Origin: Acrocarpospora corrugata
GTDB lineage: Bacteria > Actinomycetota > Actinomycetes > Streptosporangiales > Streptosporangiaceae
Direction: 5' to 3'
NCBI RefSeq assembly: GCF_009687845.1
Contig: NZ_BLAD01000039.1
Span: forward strand, 62,001-126,000
DNA length: 64,000 nt
Shown: piece by piece, positions 15,931 through 24,503 of the stretch
How positions within the stretch are numbered: position 1 is the stretch's first letter
How the letters are laid out: each line of letters opens with the position of its first letter
Translations under genes and position numbers: made by a program
The notes under the pieces: generated by a model
Database searches by the model: none
What the model was told of the DNA's origin: nothing
What the model saw: only the letters and a program-made list of their open reading frames with translations

Positions 15931-17566
15931 GCCGACAATGAGCGTGGCCGCCGCACTGCGTGCGGCGGCGCTGGCGGCGGGCGACCGGCCCGCCATGATC
16001 AAGGGCGACCGGCAGCGCGGCTACCGCGAACTGGAGGCCCGCGCCGAACGCGTGGCCGCGGCACTCGCCGAACGGGGCGTGCGGGCCGGCTCGACGGTGG
16101 CCATCGCCCTCTTCAACTCCTTCGAATACGTGGAGGCCGTGTACGCCGCGTTCAAACTCGGCGCCCAGCCGGTCAACGTCAACTACCGCTACCGCGAGCA
16201 GGAACTGCGGTACGTCCTCGAATACACCGGCGCGGCGGCACTCGTCTACGACGTCAGCCTGGCCGAGCGGTTAGGCGGGGTCGTCTCCGAACTGGCCGCG
16301 CCGATCGCCCTGGTTGAGGTCGGCGGGGGTGCGTCGTTACCGGAGGCGCTGCCGTACGAGCACGCGGCCGGGTCCGGAGCCACCGGCTTCGCGCCCACCG
16401 AGGACTCCCCGCACGGCATCATCCTGCTCACCGGCGGCACCACCGGCACGCCCAAGGGCGTGATCTGGGACCGCGACGGACTGCTCGGCATTTTCACCTC
16501 GATCTTCCGGCAGCACGGCCTCGCCACTCCCCGGACGCCGGCGGAGGTCGGCGCGGCGGTCCGCGCGCTTCAGGCCGGCGACCAGGTCCCCGTGGTGCTG
16601 CCGATGTCGCCGCTGATGCACGGCACCGGCTTCTTCAACTCGATGCGCACCCTGATGGGCGGGGGCGTGCTCTGCTTCAGCGCCTCCCGGTCCCTGGACG
16701 CCGACGAGGTGTGGCAGACCGTGCAACACCACGCGGTGACCGAGATGGTCATCGTCGGTGACGCCTTCGGCCGCCCGTTGACGGCGGCGCTGGAGGCGGC
16801 CGAGCGCGACGGGCGACCGTACGAGCTGGGAAGTCTGCGGCGGATCACCAGCTCTGGGGTGCTGTGGAGCGCGGAGGTGAAACGCGAGTTGCTGCGCCGG
16901 GGCCGGAAGCTGACCCTGGTCGACAACATCTCCGCCTCGGAGGGCGGCCCGTTCGGGCTGGCCGAGGTGAGTTCGGAGGCCGAGGTGGCCGACGGGCGGT
17001 TCTCGCTGGCCTCGGTGGCCCGGGTGCTGGACGAGCACGACCGGGATGTCGAGCCGGGCAGCGGGCAGGTGGGCGTGCTGGCCAGTGCCGGTCCGCAGCC
17101 GGTCGGCTACCTGCACGACCCCGACCGGACGGCCAGGATCTGGCGGACGATCGACGGGGTGCGCTACGCCGTGCCCGGTGACCTGGCCTCGCTGGACGCG
17201 GACGGCCGGTTGATCCTGCTGGGCCGGGGTGACGGCGTGGTCAACACCGGCGGGGAGAAGGTCTTCCCCGAGGAGGTTGAGCAGGCGCTGATCACGCATC
17301 CCGCCGTGGACGACGCGATCGTGGTCGGGATCCCCGACCCGCGCTGGGGTCAGATCGTGACCGCGGTGGTCGCCCCGGCGGGCGCGCTGGGCGAGGTGCC
17401 GGACGACGAGCTGATCCAGCACGTACGCGATCGGCTGGCCGCCTACAAGAGCCCGCGCCGGATCATTCGGGTGGCCGTGGTTCCGCGCACGCCCGCGGGC
17501 AAGGCCAACCGTTCGCTGGCCAGGCAGCTGGTGACCGACCGGACTTCCACCGAGGAGACAGCGTGA
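15923..17566 (+). CDS. Acyl-CoA synthetase, FadD19/FadD17-like
   Basis: 547 residues. The A3 motif is LLTGGTTGTPKGVIWDRDG; this GGTTG-x-PKGV-x-W form is what is seen in actinobacterial FadD19/FadD17 ligases of branched or steroid side chains, rather than YTSGTTG. Other motifs are DNISASEGGPFG, VPGDLASLD and NTGGEKVFPEEVE, with PAGKANR at the C-terminus. The start is TTG with AGGAGG six bases upstream, inside the end of the previous gene. It activates a pathway acid for the neighbouring acyl-CoA dehydrogenase. The FadD19 likeness is judged from motifs only. Confidence 0.87.
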   Translation: MPEPTMSVAAALRAAALAAGDRPAMIKGDRQRGYRELEARAERVAAALAERGVRAGSTVAIALFNSFEYVEAVYAAFKLGAQPVNVNYRYREQELRYVLEYTGAAALVYDVSLAERLGGVVSELAAPIALVEVGGGASLPEALPYEHAAGSGATGFAPTEDSPHGIILLTGGTTGTPKGVIWDRDGLLGIFTSIFRQHGLATPRTPAEVGAAVRALQAGDQVPVVLPMSPLMHGTGFFNSMRTLMGGGVLCFSASRSLDADEVWQTVQHHAVTEMVIVGDAFGRPLTAALEAAERDGRPYELGSLRRITSSGVLWSAEVKRELLRRGRKLTLVDNISASEGGPFGLAEVSSEAEVADGRFSLASVARVLDEHDRDVEPGSGQVGVLASAGPQPVGYLHDPDRTARIWRTIDGVRYAVPGDLASLDADGRLILLGRGDGVVNTGGEKVFPEEVEQALITHPAVDDAIVVGIPDPRWGQIVTAVVAPAGALGEVPDDELIQHVRDRLAAYKSPRRIIRVAVVPRTPAGKANRSLARQLVTDRTSTEETA

Positions 17567-17976
17567 CCGGCATACCGTTCCCGATCGAGCGAGGCCACGT
17601 GCTGGCCTTCGCCCGCGCCCTGGGCGAGGAGACGGCGGCCGTCCCGCCCACCTTCCCGATCGCGTTCGCCCAGTTCGACCCGGACTGGCCGCTGCGGATG
17701 CAGCCGGGAAAGCCCTGGAACGGCTCAGGGGCAGGACCGGGCGTGTCCTCGAACGGCACCGGCGGGCTCCACGCGGAGCAGGAGTTCGAGTACTTCCGGC
17801 CGATCCGGGTCGGGGAGACCCTGTCCGCGCGGCGCGGCGACGGCCGCACCTGGCAGAAGCCGGGCAGCCGGGGCGTGCTCCACTTCACCGAGCGCCACTT
17901 CGAGTTCTACGACGCCGACGAGAAGCTCGTCGCCCGATCGACCACGGTGTCGGTGCGGGTCGAGGAGGCACGATGA
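17563..17976 (+). CDS. MaoC/FAS1-like dehydratase subunit (hotdog fold, non-catalytic half)
   Basis: 137 residues, GTG start overlapping the ligase stop. It begins GIPFPIERGHVLAFARALGE and has LHAEQEFEYFRPIRVGE, typical of the N-terminal hotdog of FAS1-type hydratases. It lacks the D-x-x-x-x-H catalytic pair. Its neighbour at 17,973 has that pair, so the two probably form a heteromeric (R)-specific enoyl-CoA hydratase, as known for HtdAB- or ChsH-like systems. The genes overlap by 4 bp, ensuring matched synthesis. Confidence 0.8.
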   Translation: MTGIPFPIERGHVLAFARALGEETAAVPPTFPIAFAQFDPDWPLRMQPGKPWNGSGAGPGVSSNGTGGLHAEQEFEYFRPIRVGETLSARRGDGRTWQKPGSRGVLHFTERHFEFYDADEKLVARSTTVSVRVEEAR

Positions 17977-18362
17977 CCCAGGTCACCCGGGTGGTGGTCA
18001 CCGACCTGAAGCGCACCCAGATCGTCATGTACGCCGGGGCCTCCGGCGACTACAACCCCCTGCACACCGACGAGCCGTACGCCACCGAGATCGCGGGGAA
18101 CCCCACCGTGATGGCCCACGGCATGCTCACCATGGGCCTGGCCGGGCGGGTGCTCACCGACTGGTTCGGGCACGAGAACATCCTCCGCTACCGGGCCAGA
18201 TTCAAGGCCCCGGTCTGGCCTGGCGACACCCTCACCGTCACCGCCAACGTAACCAGCATGGCCGAGGGACGTGCCGAGATCGCTCTCGTCGCGGTCAACG
18301 CCGCCGGAACCGCGGTCCTCACCGGCACCGCGACCGCGCTGGTCACCGGAGAGACGGAATGA
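17973..18362 (+). CDS. MaoC-like (R)-enoyl-CoA hydratase, catalytic subunit
   Basis: 129 residues. GASGDYNPLHTD contains the hydratase-2 Asp and His catalytic pair, and the following VMAHGMLTMGL helix is the usual hotdog helix end. It would add water to a 2-enoyl-CoA made by the acyl-CoA dehydrogenase upstream. Overlaps by 4 bp with both neighbours. On its own it is a single hotdog, so pairing with the 17,563 product is expected. Confidence 0.87.
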   Translation: MTQVTRVVVTDLKRTQIVMYAGASGDYNPLHTDEPYATEIAGNPTVMAHGMLTMGLAGRVLTDWFGHENILRYRARFKAPVWPGDTLTVTANVTSMAEGRAEIALVAVNAAGTAVLTGTATALVTGETE

Positions 18363-19240
18363 GCGGCCCGATCATGGACGTGGCCGCGCTGACGGCGATC
18401 GACGTGCACACCCACGTGCAGGCGTCCGTCCTCGACGACCAGGCCGCCGACGGCGACGGCTTCGCCGCCATGGCCGAGTACTTCAAGGCGGGCCAGGTCA
18501 CCAGGTTCACGATCCCGATGATCGCCGACTACTACCGGCAGCGCCGGATGGCCGCGGTCGTCTTCACCGTGGACACCATGCACGTCAGCGGACGCGAACA
18601 GCACCCCGCCAACGAGGAGATCGCCGAGCAGGCGGCACTCCACGCCGACGTGCTGATCCCCTTCGCCAGCATCGACCCCCACCGCGGCGCGGCCGGCGCC
18701 AGAACCGCCCGCCGCCTGATCGAGCGGTACGGCGTCCGCGGCTTCAAGTTCCACCCCACGTCGCAGGGCTTCTACCCGAACGACCGCATGGCCTACCCGT
18801 TGTACGAGGTGCTCGCCGAGCACGGCCTGACCGCCCTGTTCCACACCGGCCAGACCGGCGCGGGCGCGGGCACCCCGGGCGGCGGCGGACTGCGCCTGAA
18901 GTACTCCAACCCGATGCACGTCGACGATGTGGCGGCCGACTTCCCCGATCTCCAGATCATCCTGGCCCACCCGTCCTTCCCCTGGCAGGACGAGGCCCTC
19001 GCGGTCGCCCTGCACAAGCCGAAGGTGCACATCGACCTGTCCGGCTGGTCCCCCAAATACTTCCCGCCGCAGCTGGTGCAGTACGCCAACACCCTGCTGA
19101 AGGAGAAGGTGCTGTTCGGCTCCGACTTCCCGATGATCACACCCGATCGATGGCTGGCCGACTTCGACAAGCTGGATATCCGCGACGAGGTCCGCCCGAA
19201 GATCCTCAAAGAGAACGCGGCCCGCCTGCTCGGCCTCTGA
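18359..19240 (+). CDS. Amidohydrolase-2 family metal-dependent hydrolase/decarboxylase
   Basis: 293 residues. AIDVHTHVQ gives the HxH ligands, VRGFKFHPTSQGF a conserved Lys/His segment, LFHTGQTGAG the next His, LAHPSFPWQ another, and LFGSDFPMITP the final Asp. This set is shared by the ACMS/gamma-resorcylate decarboxylase clan and by hydrolases of cyclic intermediates. In a CoA-thioester pathway it may hydrolyse or decarboxylate a ring-derived acid. ATGA overlap with the hydratase upstream; 14 bp to the next gene. Confidence 0.82.
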   Translation: MSGPIMDVAALTAIDVHTHVQASVLDDQAADGDGFAAMAEYFKAGQVTRFTIPMIADYYRQRRMAAVVFTVDTMHVSGREQHPANEEIAEQAALHADVLIPFASIDPHRGAAGARTARRLIERYGVRGFKFHPTSQGFYPNDRMAYPLYEVLAEHGLTALFHTGQTGAGAGTPGGGGLRLKYSNPMHVDDVAADFPDLQIILAHPSFPWQDEALAVALHKPKVHIDLSGWSPKYFPPQLVQYANTLLKEKVLFGSDFPMITPDRWLADFDKLDIRDEVRPKILKENAARLLGL

Positions 19241-19254
19241 CCAAGGAGATCGCG

Positions 19255-20751
19255 ATGTACCACTCCGGGCCGTTCGACCGGACCGTAGACGTCCTCGTGC
19301 TCGGCTTCGGCGACGCCGGCGCGGTCGCCGCCATGACCGCGCACGACGAAGGCGCTGAGGTCCTCGTCGTCGAGAAGCAGCCGTCCCACGACCACCGGCC
19401 CAACAGCAGGTACGCCGCCGGCTTCTTCCTGGTGCCCACGGACGTCGAGCGCGCGGTCGAATACCTCACCGCGCTCTACGCCGTCAACGGCGAGACCGTC
19501 GACCCCGAGCTGATCCGCACCTGGGCCGTCGAAACCGCCGCCAACCCCGCCTGGCTGGAGCGCCACGGCGGCGGCTTCACCGAAACCGGCATCCTCGGCG
19601 AACACCACACCATCCCCGGCCACGACGCGATCACCGTCTACAAGACGAAACCGGGCCCACGCCCCCCGGGCTACACCGGCTGCCCGATGCACGGCTTCCT
19701 GCGCCACCTCGTCGCCGAACGCGGCATCGAGGTCCAGTACGGCACCGCCGCCCGCTGGCTGCTCACCGACGAGCGCGGCGCGGTGACCGGAGTCCTGCTC
19801 GAAGGGGACGAACGCATCGGCGTACGCCGGGGCGTGGTGCTCTCCGTCGGCGGCTTCGAGGCTAGCGAGCGGCTGAAGACGCAGCACCTGCCGGTCACCC
19901 CCGTGCACTTCTACGGCACAGAACACAACACCGGCGACGGGATCGCGATGGGGGTGGAGGCGGGCGCCGAACTCTGGCACATGAACGTCTGGCCCGGCCA
20001 CTTCGTGGCCCGCTTTCCGGACAGCGGGTACGGCGGAGGCACCGCCGTCGACCTGTGGGGTTCGGGCAGATTCGGGCCCGCCGCGGACCGGCGCCCACCC
20101 GGTTCGATCTTCGTGGACGCCTCCGCGCGCCGGTTCCTCGGCGAGCCGGGCCCGCAGCACGCCGCCCACCTGGAACTCCTCGCCATGGACGCGACCCGGC
20201 TCACCCATCCCCGCGTACCGACCTGGTGGATCTTCGACCAGGCCAGGTTCGACGCGGCCACCCTGGTCCCGACCTACTCCGGCCCCACCGGCCCGGTCGG
20301 CGACCTCGCCTGGAGCCCTGACAACACCGAGGAGCTACGCCGCGGCTGGATCCTGTCCGCGGACTCCCCCGCCGAACTGGCCGGGCGATGCGGCCTGAAC
20401 CCCGCGGCGCTGGAGACGACACTCACCCGCTACAACGCCTGCTGCGCGGCCGGGACGGACGCCGACTTCGGCCGGGACCCGGCCACGCTGACGCCGATCA
20501 ACGGTCCCCGGTACTTCGCGCTGCCGCTGTGGCCTGGCGGCTCCCACACCCTGGGCGGCCCACGCCGGGACGCGCGAAGCCGCGTGGTCTCGGTCCGGGG
20601 CGGATTCGTGGAGAATCTGTACTCCGCCGGTGAGCTAGGATCCTTGCACGGATTGCTCTATCCGGCCGGCGGGGGCAGCATCGCGGAATGCCTCGCGTTC
20701 GGCCGGATCGCGGGGCGCGACGCCGCGGCCAACAAGGTCATCGGAGCATGA
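19255..20751 (+). CDS. FAD-binding dehydrogenase (fumarate reductase/KstD-like)
   Basis: 498 residues. LVLGFGDAGAVAA is the N-terminal FAD motif with VVEKQP as the ribose-binding acid. The C-terminal YSAGELGSLHGLLYPAGGGS is the second FAD segment of the FrdA/KstD superfamily. Members desaturate cyclic ketones (3-ketosteroid Delta1-dehydrogenase, 4-oxocyclohexanecarboxylate dehydrogenase) or reduce C=C bonds. AAGGAGA precedes the ATG. As last structural gene before the regulator, it likely works on a cyclic ketone intermediate. Which direction it runs in cannot be seen. Confidence 0.85.
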   Translation: MYHSGPFDRTVDVLVLGFGDAGAVAAMTAHDEGAEVLVVEKQPSHDHRPNSRYAAGFFLVPTDVERAVEYLTALYAVNGETVDPELIRTWAVETAANPAWLERHGGGFTETGILGEHHTIPGHDAITVYKTKPGPRPPGYTGCPMHGFLRHLVAERGIEVQYGTAARWLLTDERGAVTGVLLEGDERIGVRRGVVLSVGGFEASERLKTQHLPVTPVHFYGTEHNTGDGIAMGVEAGAELWHMNVWPGHFVARFPDSGYGGGTAVDLWGSGRFGPAADRRPPGSIFVDASARRFLGEPGPQHAAHLELLAMDATRLTHPRVPTWWIFDQARFDAATLVPTYSGPTGPVGDLAWSPDNTEELRRGWILSADSPAELAGRCGLNPAALETTLTRYNACCAAGTDADFGRDPATLTPINGPRYFALPLWPGGSHTLGGPRRDARSRVVSVRGGFVENLYSAGELGSLHGLLYPAGGGSIAECLAFGRIAGRDAAANKVIGA

Positions 20752-20779
20752 CTCGGATGCAGCGAACTGCTCCGGGCGG

Positions 20780-21520
20780 ATGGACACCGACAGCGGTAGG
20801 GGTGACTTCGTTTTGGGCGCAGGTGATCACGCCGTCGAGGGCGCGACTCCGGTCAGCGGTTCACAGACCCTGGATCGGGGCCTGAAACTGCTCGAACTGC
20901 TCGCCGCCGAAGACCGGGACATGACCGTGGCCGAACTGGCCGCCGCGCTCGGCATGCACCGGCAGGCCGTCTACCGGCTGCTGACCACTCTGCGCAGCCA
21001 CCGCCTGGCCGCAGAAGGCAGCTCGGGCCGCTACCGGCTGGGCCTCGGCGTCATCCAGCTGGCCCGCCAGGCCAACCCCCACCTGCGCCGGGCCGTCCTC
21101 CCCCACCTGCGCACCCTGGCGGAGGAACTCGGCGTCACCGCCCAGTGCGTGGTGGCCGAAGGCGACGACGCGGTCGTCCTCGCCGTGGTCGAACCCTCCG
21201 ACGCGGTCTTCCACCTCTCCCAGCGCAGCGGCGCCCGCCACGCCCTGGCGCAGGGCGCCAGCGGCATCGCCATCATGATGTCCCGCGACCCGCAACCGCG
21301 AGACTCCGAAGCCGTGCTCGAAGCCAGATCCCGCGGCTACGCCGTCTCCCGCGGCACCCTGACCCCGGGCGCGGTCGGCATCGCCGTCCCGCTGTACGCC
21401 TCGGAGGGCCACGCGATGGACGCCAGCCTGGGCATCGTCTCCATGATCGACCTGGACGTGGACCGCACCGCCAGCCGCCTGATCGCCGCCGCCGACCAGA
21501 TCACGGCCACCGAACTCTGA
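20780..21520 (+). CDS. IclR-family transcriptional regulator
   Basis: 246 residues. A winged helix (about residues 27-85: QTLDRGLKLLELLAAE, then TVAELAAALGMHRQAVYRLL as recognition helix region) is followed by an IclR effector domain. GARHALAQGASGIAI and GAVGIAVPLYA are characteristic of that domain. IclR proteins bind about 15-bp palindromes and usually respond to a pathway intermediate. It is the only regulator in the island and follows the last structural gene by 28 bp. The operators at 3,088, 9,034 and 11,843 are its likely targets. No copy of the element is seen before its own gene. The ribosome site is weak, so a later start is possible. Confidence 0.88.
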   Translation: MDTDSGRGDFVLGAGDHAVEGATPVSGSQTLDRGLKLLELLAAEDRDMTVAELAAALGMHRQAVYRLLTTLRSHRLAAEGSSGRYRLGLGVIQLARQANPHLRRAVLPHLRTLAEELGVTAQCVVAEGDDAVVLAVVEPSDAVFHLSQRSGARHALAQGASGIAIMMSRDPQPRDSEAVLEARSRGYAVSRGTLTPGAVGIAVPLYASEGHAMDASLGIVSMIDLDVDRTASRLIAAADQITATEL

Positions 21521-21528
21521 ACTCGAAG

Positions 21529-21557
21529 ACCCCAGCGCACATGTCGTGAGCTGGGGT
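21529..21557. terminator. Bidirectional hairpin terminator
   Basis: ACCCCAGC at 21,529-21,536 pairs with GCTGGGGT at 21,550-21,557; CAC/GTG inside the loop extends the stem. TTT follows on the plus side. It lies between the convergent IclR and DUF1707 genes and marks the right end of the catabolic island. Confidence 0.75.
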
Positions 21558-21566
21558 TTCCTCAAT

Positions 21567-22010
21567 TCACGACCGGTTGGGCCGGGTCATCGTGACGGCG
21601 TAGCTGAGGGCCAGGAGGGCCGCGCCCGGCGGGATGAAGACCCACATCGGCCAGAAGTAGAGAAGTTCGCCCTCCGTGATGCTGAGCAGGACCCAGATGG
21701 CCAGGTTGAGGGCGACCTTGGCGGCCCACAGGACCCAGACGACCTTGAGCCAGCGCGGCAGCGCCCCCGTCGACACGGTCAGTGTCCTGGTCTGGGTGGC
21801 GGTGGCGGCGGGAGTCGCGCTGGGGGCGGTGCTGGGCAGGTCGAAGAAAAGGTTGTCCAGGTCGGCGTAGGTGACCGAGGTGTAGGCGCGGCCCATCCGG
21901 TCGTTGTACTCGTCCAGGCTGAGGCGGCCCTCGTCCACGGCGGCCAGGAGCCTGGCGACTGCGGCCTCGCGATCGCCGTCGGATACCCGAACTTCACGTC
22001 GATCTTCCAT
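21567..22010 (-). CDS. DUF1707 domain membrane protein
   Basis: 147 residues. An N-terminal DUF1707 signature (VRVSDGDREAAVARLLAAVDEGRL, about residues 6-30, then LDEYNDRMGRAYTS) precedes a Ser/Thr/Ala-rich linker. Two hydrophobic segments follow (about residues 85-105 and 112-135) and should span the membrane. The start is ATG 22008-22010, with AGGAGG six bases upstream. It begins 17 bp inside the end of the kinase-like gene, so the two are coupled. The family is common in actinobacteria and its function is unknown. Confidence 0.82.
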   Translation of the reverse strand: MEDRREVRVSDGDREAAVARLLAAVDEGRLSLDEYNDRMGRAYTSVTYADLDNLFFDLPSTAPSATPAATATQTRTLTVSTGALPRWLKVVWVLWAAKVALNLAIWVLLSITEGELLYFWPMWVFIPPGAALLALSYAVTMTRPNRS

Positions 22011-22698
22011 TGGTTGCCTCCTCAAGGGGCGTGCCGCTCACGAGGTGTTCGCGGGCGAGGAGGCGGTCGATGCCGGCCGTCTCCGCATTGTCGGCGTTTC
22101 GGTCGGTACGGCGGCGCTCCGCCATCACGTTCAGGTACGGCCGGGCCGCCTCCCGGTCGACCCGATCGAGGAAGGCCGCCAGCATGACGGCGCGGCCATG
22201 ACGCAGATCGGGATCGGTCAGCGGAGCGGACGCGAGGGCCAGCCAGGTCGAGGCGACATCCGCCGCGGAGGCGCCACGCCCGGCGGTGGCCCAGTCGATG
22301 ACCTTGGGGCCGTCCCGGGTGAGCAGGACATTGTGGGGGTGCAGGTCCAGGTGGAGCAGCTGGCCGCCGCCGCAGACCGCGGGGAGCCAGCCGGGGGCGC
22401 GTAAGACCGACAGCTTGCCGAGCAGGTCGGCGAGGAGCGCGCCGTGTTCGGATCTCCGGCACGGATGGGCGGCGGCGGACTGGAAGAGGCTCGGGCCGTC
22501 GATGCGCTCCATCAGGATGTCGGGGCCTTCCGCGTCGTACACCCGGGGCGCGGGAAAGCCGCCACGGGCGGCGTGCCGCATGACGGACGCCTCGCGTTCC
22601 AGGCTCCGCCCGTTCTTGGACCGCCGGATGACCTTGCCCGCTCCGGCCTCGTATATGTCGCAGTCGCGTCCCGACCCGATCAGACGACCTACACGCAT
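21994..22698 (-). CDS. Aminoglycoside phosphotransferase-like kinase
   Basis: 234 residues. The kinase-like core is recognisable: a Gly-rich start (RLIGSGRDCDIYE), a Lys in KVIRRSKNG, the catalytic loop HLDLHPHNVLL (H-x-D-x-x-x-x-N) and the metal-binding VIDWATAGRG in place of DFG. APH-fold proteins phosphorylate antibiotics, choline, homoserine or other small molecules. No resistance can be claimed; this one sits in a housekeeping-like spacer with a DUF1707 gene. It might still serve the adjacent antibiotic-type cluster. Confidence 0.75.
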   Translation of the reverse strand: MRVGRLIGSGRDCDIYEAGAGKVIRRSKNGRSLEREASVMRHAARGGFPAPRVYDAEGPDILMERIDGPSLFQSAAAHPCRRSEHGALLADLLGKLSVLRAPGWLPAVCGGGQLLHLDLHPHNVLLTRDGPKVIDWATAGRGASAADVASTWLALASAPLTDPDLRHGRAVMLAAFLDRVDREAARPYLNVMAERRRTDRNADNAETAGIDRLLAREHLVSGTPLEEATNGRST

Positions 22699-22731
22699 GC
22701 CGCCAGGCTAAGTCGTCGGGAGCCGCGATTG

Positions 22732-22745
22732 ACCGGGCGCCCGGT
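22732..22745. promoter_or_regulatory. Perfect 14-bp palindrome upstream of kinase-like gene
   Basis: ACCGGGCGCCCGGT lies 34 bp upstream of the kinase-like start and 32 bp downstream of the preceding gene's stop. It could be an operator, or a small hairpin ending the GT39 transcript. No T-run follows it. Function undecided. Confidence 0.35.
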
Positions 22746-22776
22746 GGCAGCTTCTGCCCGCTCATAGGTGTCACCA

Positions 22777-24288
22777 TCACGTGCGCCGGAGGATCGGCCA
22801 GAGGGTGGACCAGGGGACGGGAGCGGCGCCGCAGAGCTGGACGACCTGCTCGCCGACCTGATTGTCGAGGTCGTAGCCGGTGTCGACCGCGCCGAGGAGG
22901 CGGCAGTCGGTGAACCGGGAGGCGAGGCGGCGATTCTCGGCGGCGTGGATCAGCAGGACGGGGCCGTTGGCGGTGTCCGGGGGCGGACCCCAGTCGGCGT
23001 AGCTCATGTGTCCTGAATACGCGTGGGGGAGGCCGTGGCCGGGGCCGTACCGCGCGATCGCGGCGGCCTCGCCATAGTTCTGGGCGAAGATGACGGCGCG
23101 GGCTCGGTCCGGCTCGGGGATCTGGTTCCAGGCTCCCGCGACCGACCCGGCGAACTCCGGCCACCCGATCTGCTCCCCCACTTCGCCGTTCAACGCGTTC
23201 GGGAACCCCGCGAGGGAGGGGGGCAGGACCGGAAGGGCGATGACGACGTTGACGACCGCCGCGACCGCGACGGCCGAGACGAGAACGGGCGGGCGCGCCC
23301 AGCCGGCGATGGGCGCCACCCCGGCGGCCATCGCCACCAGCAGCAAGGGCAGCACGTAGTACGACTTGCCGCCCGTGAACTGAACGATCGCGACGAGCAG
23401 GAAGGTGGCCACCGGGAACAGCCGGGCCCAGCGGATCGACGGGTCCCGCCACAGCCGGATCAGGCCCGCCACCCAGATCGGGACGAAGATCGGCGAAAGC
23501 TGCACGATCAGCAGCGGGAGGAACATCGAGCGGTTCTCGTCGCCGTCGTGCTCGCTGATCCCGGCCGCGACCGCGAACTGCGGCCAGCCGTGCGCGGCGC
23601 TCCAGATCAGATTGGGGGCGGCGATGACCAGCGCGACCAGCGCGCCGATCGGCAGCCAGCGGGTGCGCAGCACGTGCCTCGGCCCGGCCAGCAGGAGCGC
23701 CGCGAACAGGCTCACCACCAGCAGCGCCATCAGCTGCTTGTTCTCCATGCCGACGCCGATCGCGACGCCGATCGCCAGGAACCAGCGGCCGTCGCCGGTG
23801 CGGAGCAGGCGCAGCGTCAGCAGGCTGATCAGCAGCCAGGCGAACATGTCGAAGGTCGCGGTGGCGAGCAGATGGCCCAGGCCCAGGACGATCGCGGACG
23901 TGGCCGCGCAGCAGGCGGCGACGGACTGCGTACGGCGGTCGCCGCCGAGTTCGCGGGCGATCAGGGCGACGGTCACGACCGTGGCCACGCAGAGCAGTGT
24001 GGCGACGACGCGGAGCGCGAACGGGGTGTCGCCGAGCAGGGCGGTGCTCGCGCGGGCGAGCAGCGGGGTCAGCGGCGGCTGGTCGACGTATCCCCAGTCG
24101 GGGTGGTCGCCGGCGACCATGAAGTAGAGCTCGTCCCGATGGAATCCGTACCGGCTGGACAAGGCGGTCAACAGGAGTGCGAGCAGCGCCGCGACCGCGG
24201 CGATCGGGCCTGCCGCGAACGATGGCAGCCCCCCACGGCGACTTTCGCCTTCCTCCGGCAACTTCGTGTCAGAGCGTTCGATAGTCAC
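22777..24288 (-). CDS. GT39-type membrane glycosyltransferase
   Basis: 503 residues with about ten hydrophobic segments. Near the N-terminus FHRDELYFMVAGDHPDWGYVDQPPLTP holds the Asp-Glu and the following Asp-Gln-Pro-Pro loop typical of PMT/ArnT-like glycosyltransferases, which use polyprenyl-phosphate sugars. A C-terminal soluble part (from about residue 400) follows the last membrane span. The GTG at 24,286-24,288 is preferred because translation from ATG 24,348 would add a non-hydrophobic tail; a weak ribosome site leaves this open. It is likely involved in cell-envelope glycosylation; a link to the polyketide is not evident. Confidence 0.8.
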   Translation of the reverse strand: MTIERSDTKLPEEGESRRGGLPSFAAGPIAAVAALLALLLTALSSRYGFHRDELYFMVAGDHPDWGYVDQPPLTPLLARASTALLGDTPFALRVVATLLCVATVVTVALIARELGGDRRTQSVAACCAATSAIVLGLGHLLATATFDMFAWLLISLLTLRLLRTGDGRWFLAIGVAIGVGMENKQLMALLVVSLFAALLLAGPRHVLRTRWLPIGALVALVIAAPNLIWSAAHGWPQFAVAAGISEHDGDENRSMFLPLLIVQLSPIFVPIWVAGLIRLWRDPSIRWARLFPVATFLLVAIVQFTGGKSYYVLPLLLVAMAAGVAPIAGWARPPVLVSAVAVAAVVNVVIALPVLPPSLAGFPNALNGEVGEQIGWPEFAGSVAGAWNQIPEPDRARAVIFAQNYGEAAAIARYGPGHGLPHAYSGHMSYADWGPPPDTANGPVLLIHAAENRRLASRFTDCRLLGAVDTGYDLDNQVGEQVVQLCGAAPVPWSTLWPILRRT

Positions 24289-24417
24289 CCAGCGAGCATG
24301 ACAGCTGTTCGTCAATAGGAACAGACCACTCCTGTCAAGGGCCGACATGGCGTCTTCACAGGTCAGACTGCCCGGCCGCGGTTGAACGCGCGACCCCTGT
24401 TTTTCCGGGGCGGCGCC

Positions 24418-24434
24418 TAGGGGGGTGACCCCTA
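24418..24434. promoter_or_regulatory. Inverted repeat TAGGGG-N5-CCCCTA
   Basis: Perfect 6-bp arms around GGTGA, about 175 bp upstream of the ABC transporter start. Candidate binding site for a regulator encoded elsewhere, as no regulator gene lies in the PKS part of the window. Confidence 0.4.
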
Positions 24435-24488
24435 TCCGTTGGCCTGTTGTCCCCGGCCACTTCTTGCCAATAGCGGCCGGGCCGCCCG

Positions 24489-24503
24489 CCGCTACTGTAG
24501 CGG
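24489..24503. promoter_or_regulatory. Perfect palindrome CCGCTACTGTAGCGG
   Basis: 7-bp arms around a single T, about 100 bp upstream of the first gene of the rightward PKS operon and next to the start of the AT-richer promoter stretch. The form suits a dimeric repressor such as a TetR-type protein that could respond to the exported product. No such gene is in the window, so this is inference. Confidence 0.45.

Noticed and set aside
21994-22698. APH-like protein as the self-resistance gene of the PKS cluster
   Set aside because: It groups with a DUF1707 gene in a separate leftward unit; nothing in the sequence shows an antibiotic substrate. The ABC exporter is the better resistance candidate.
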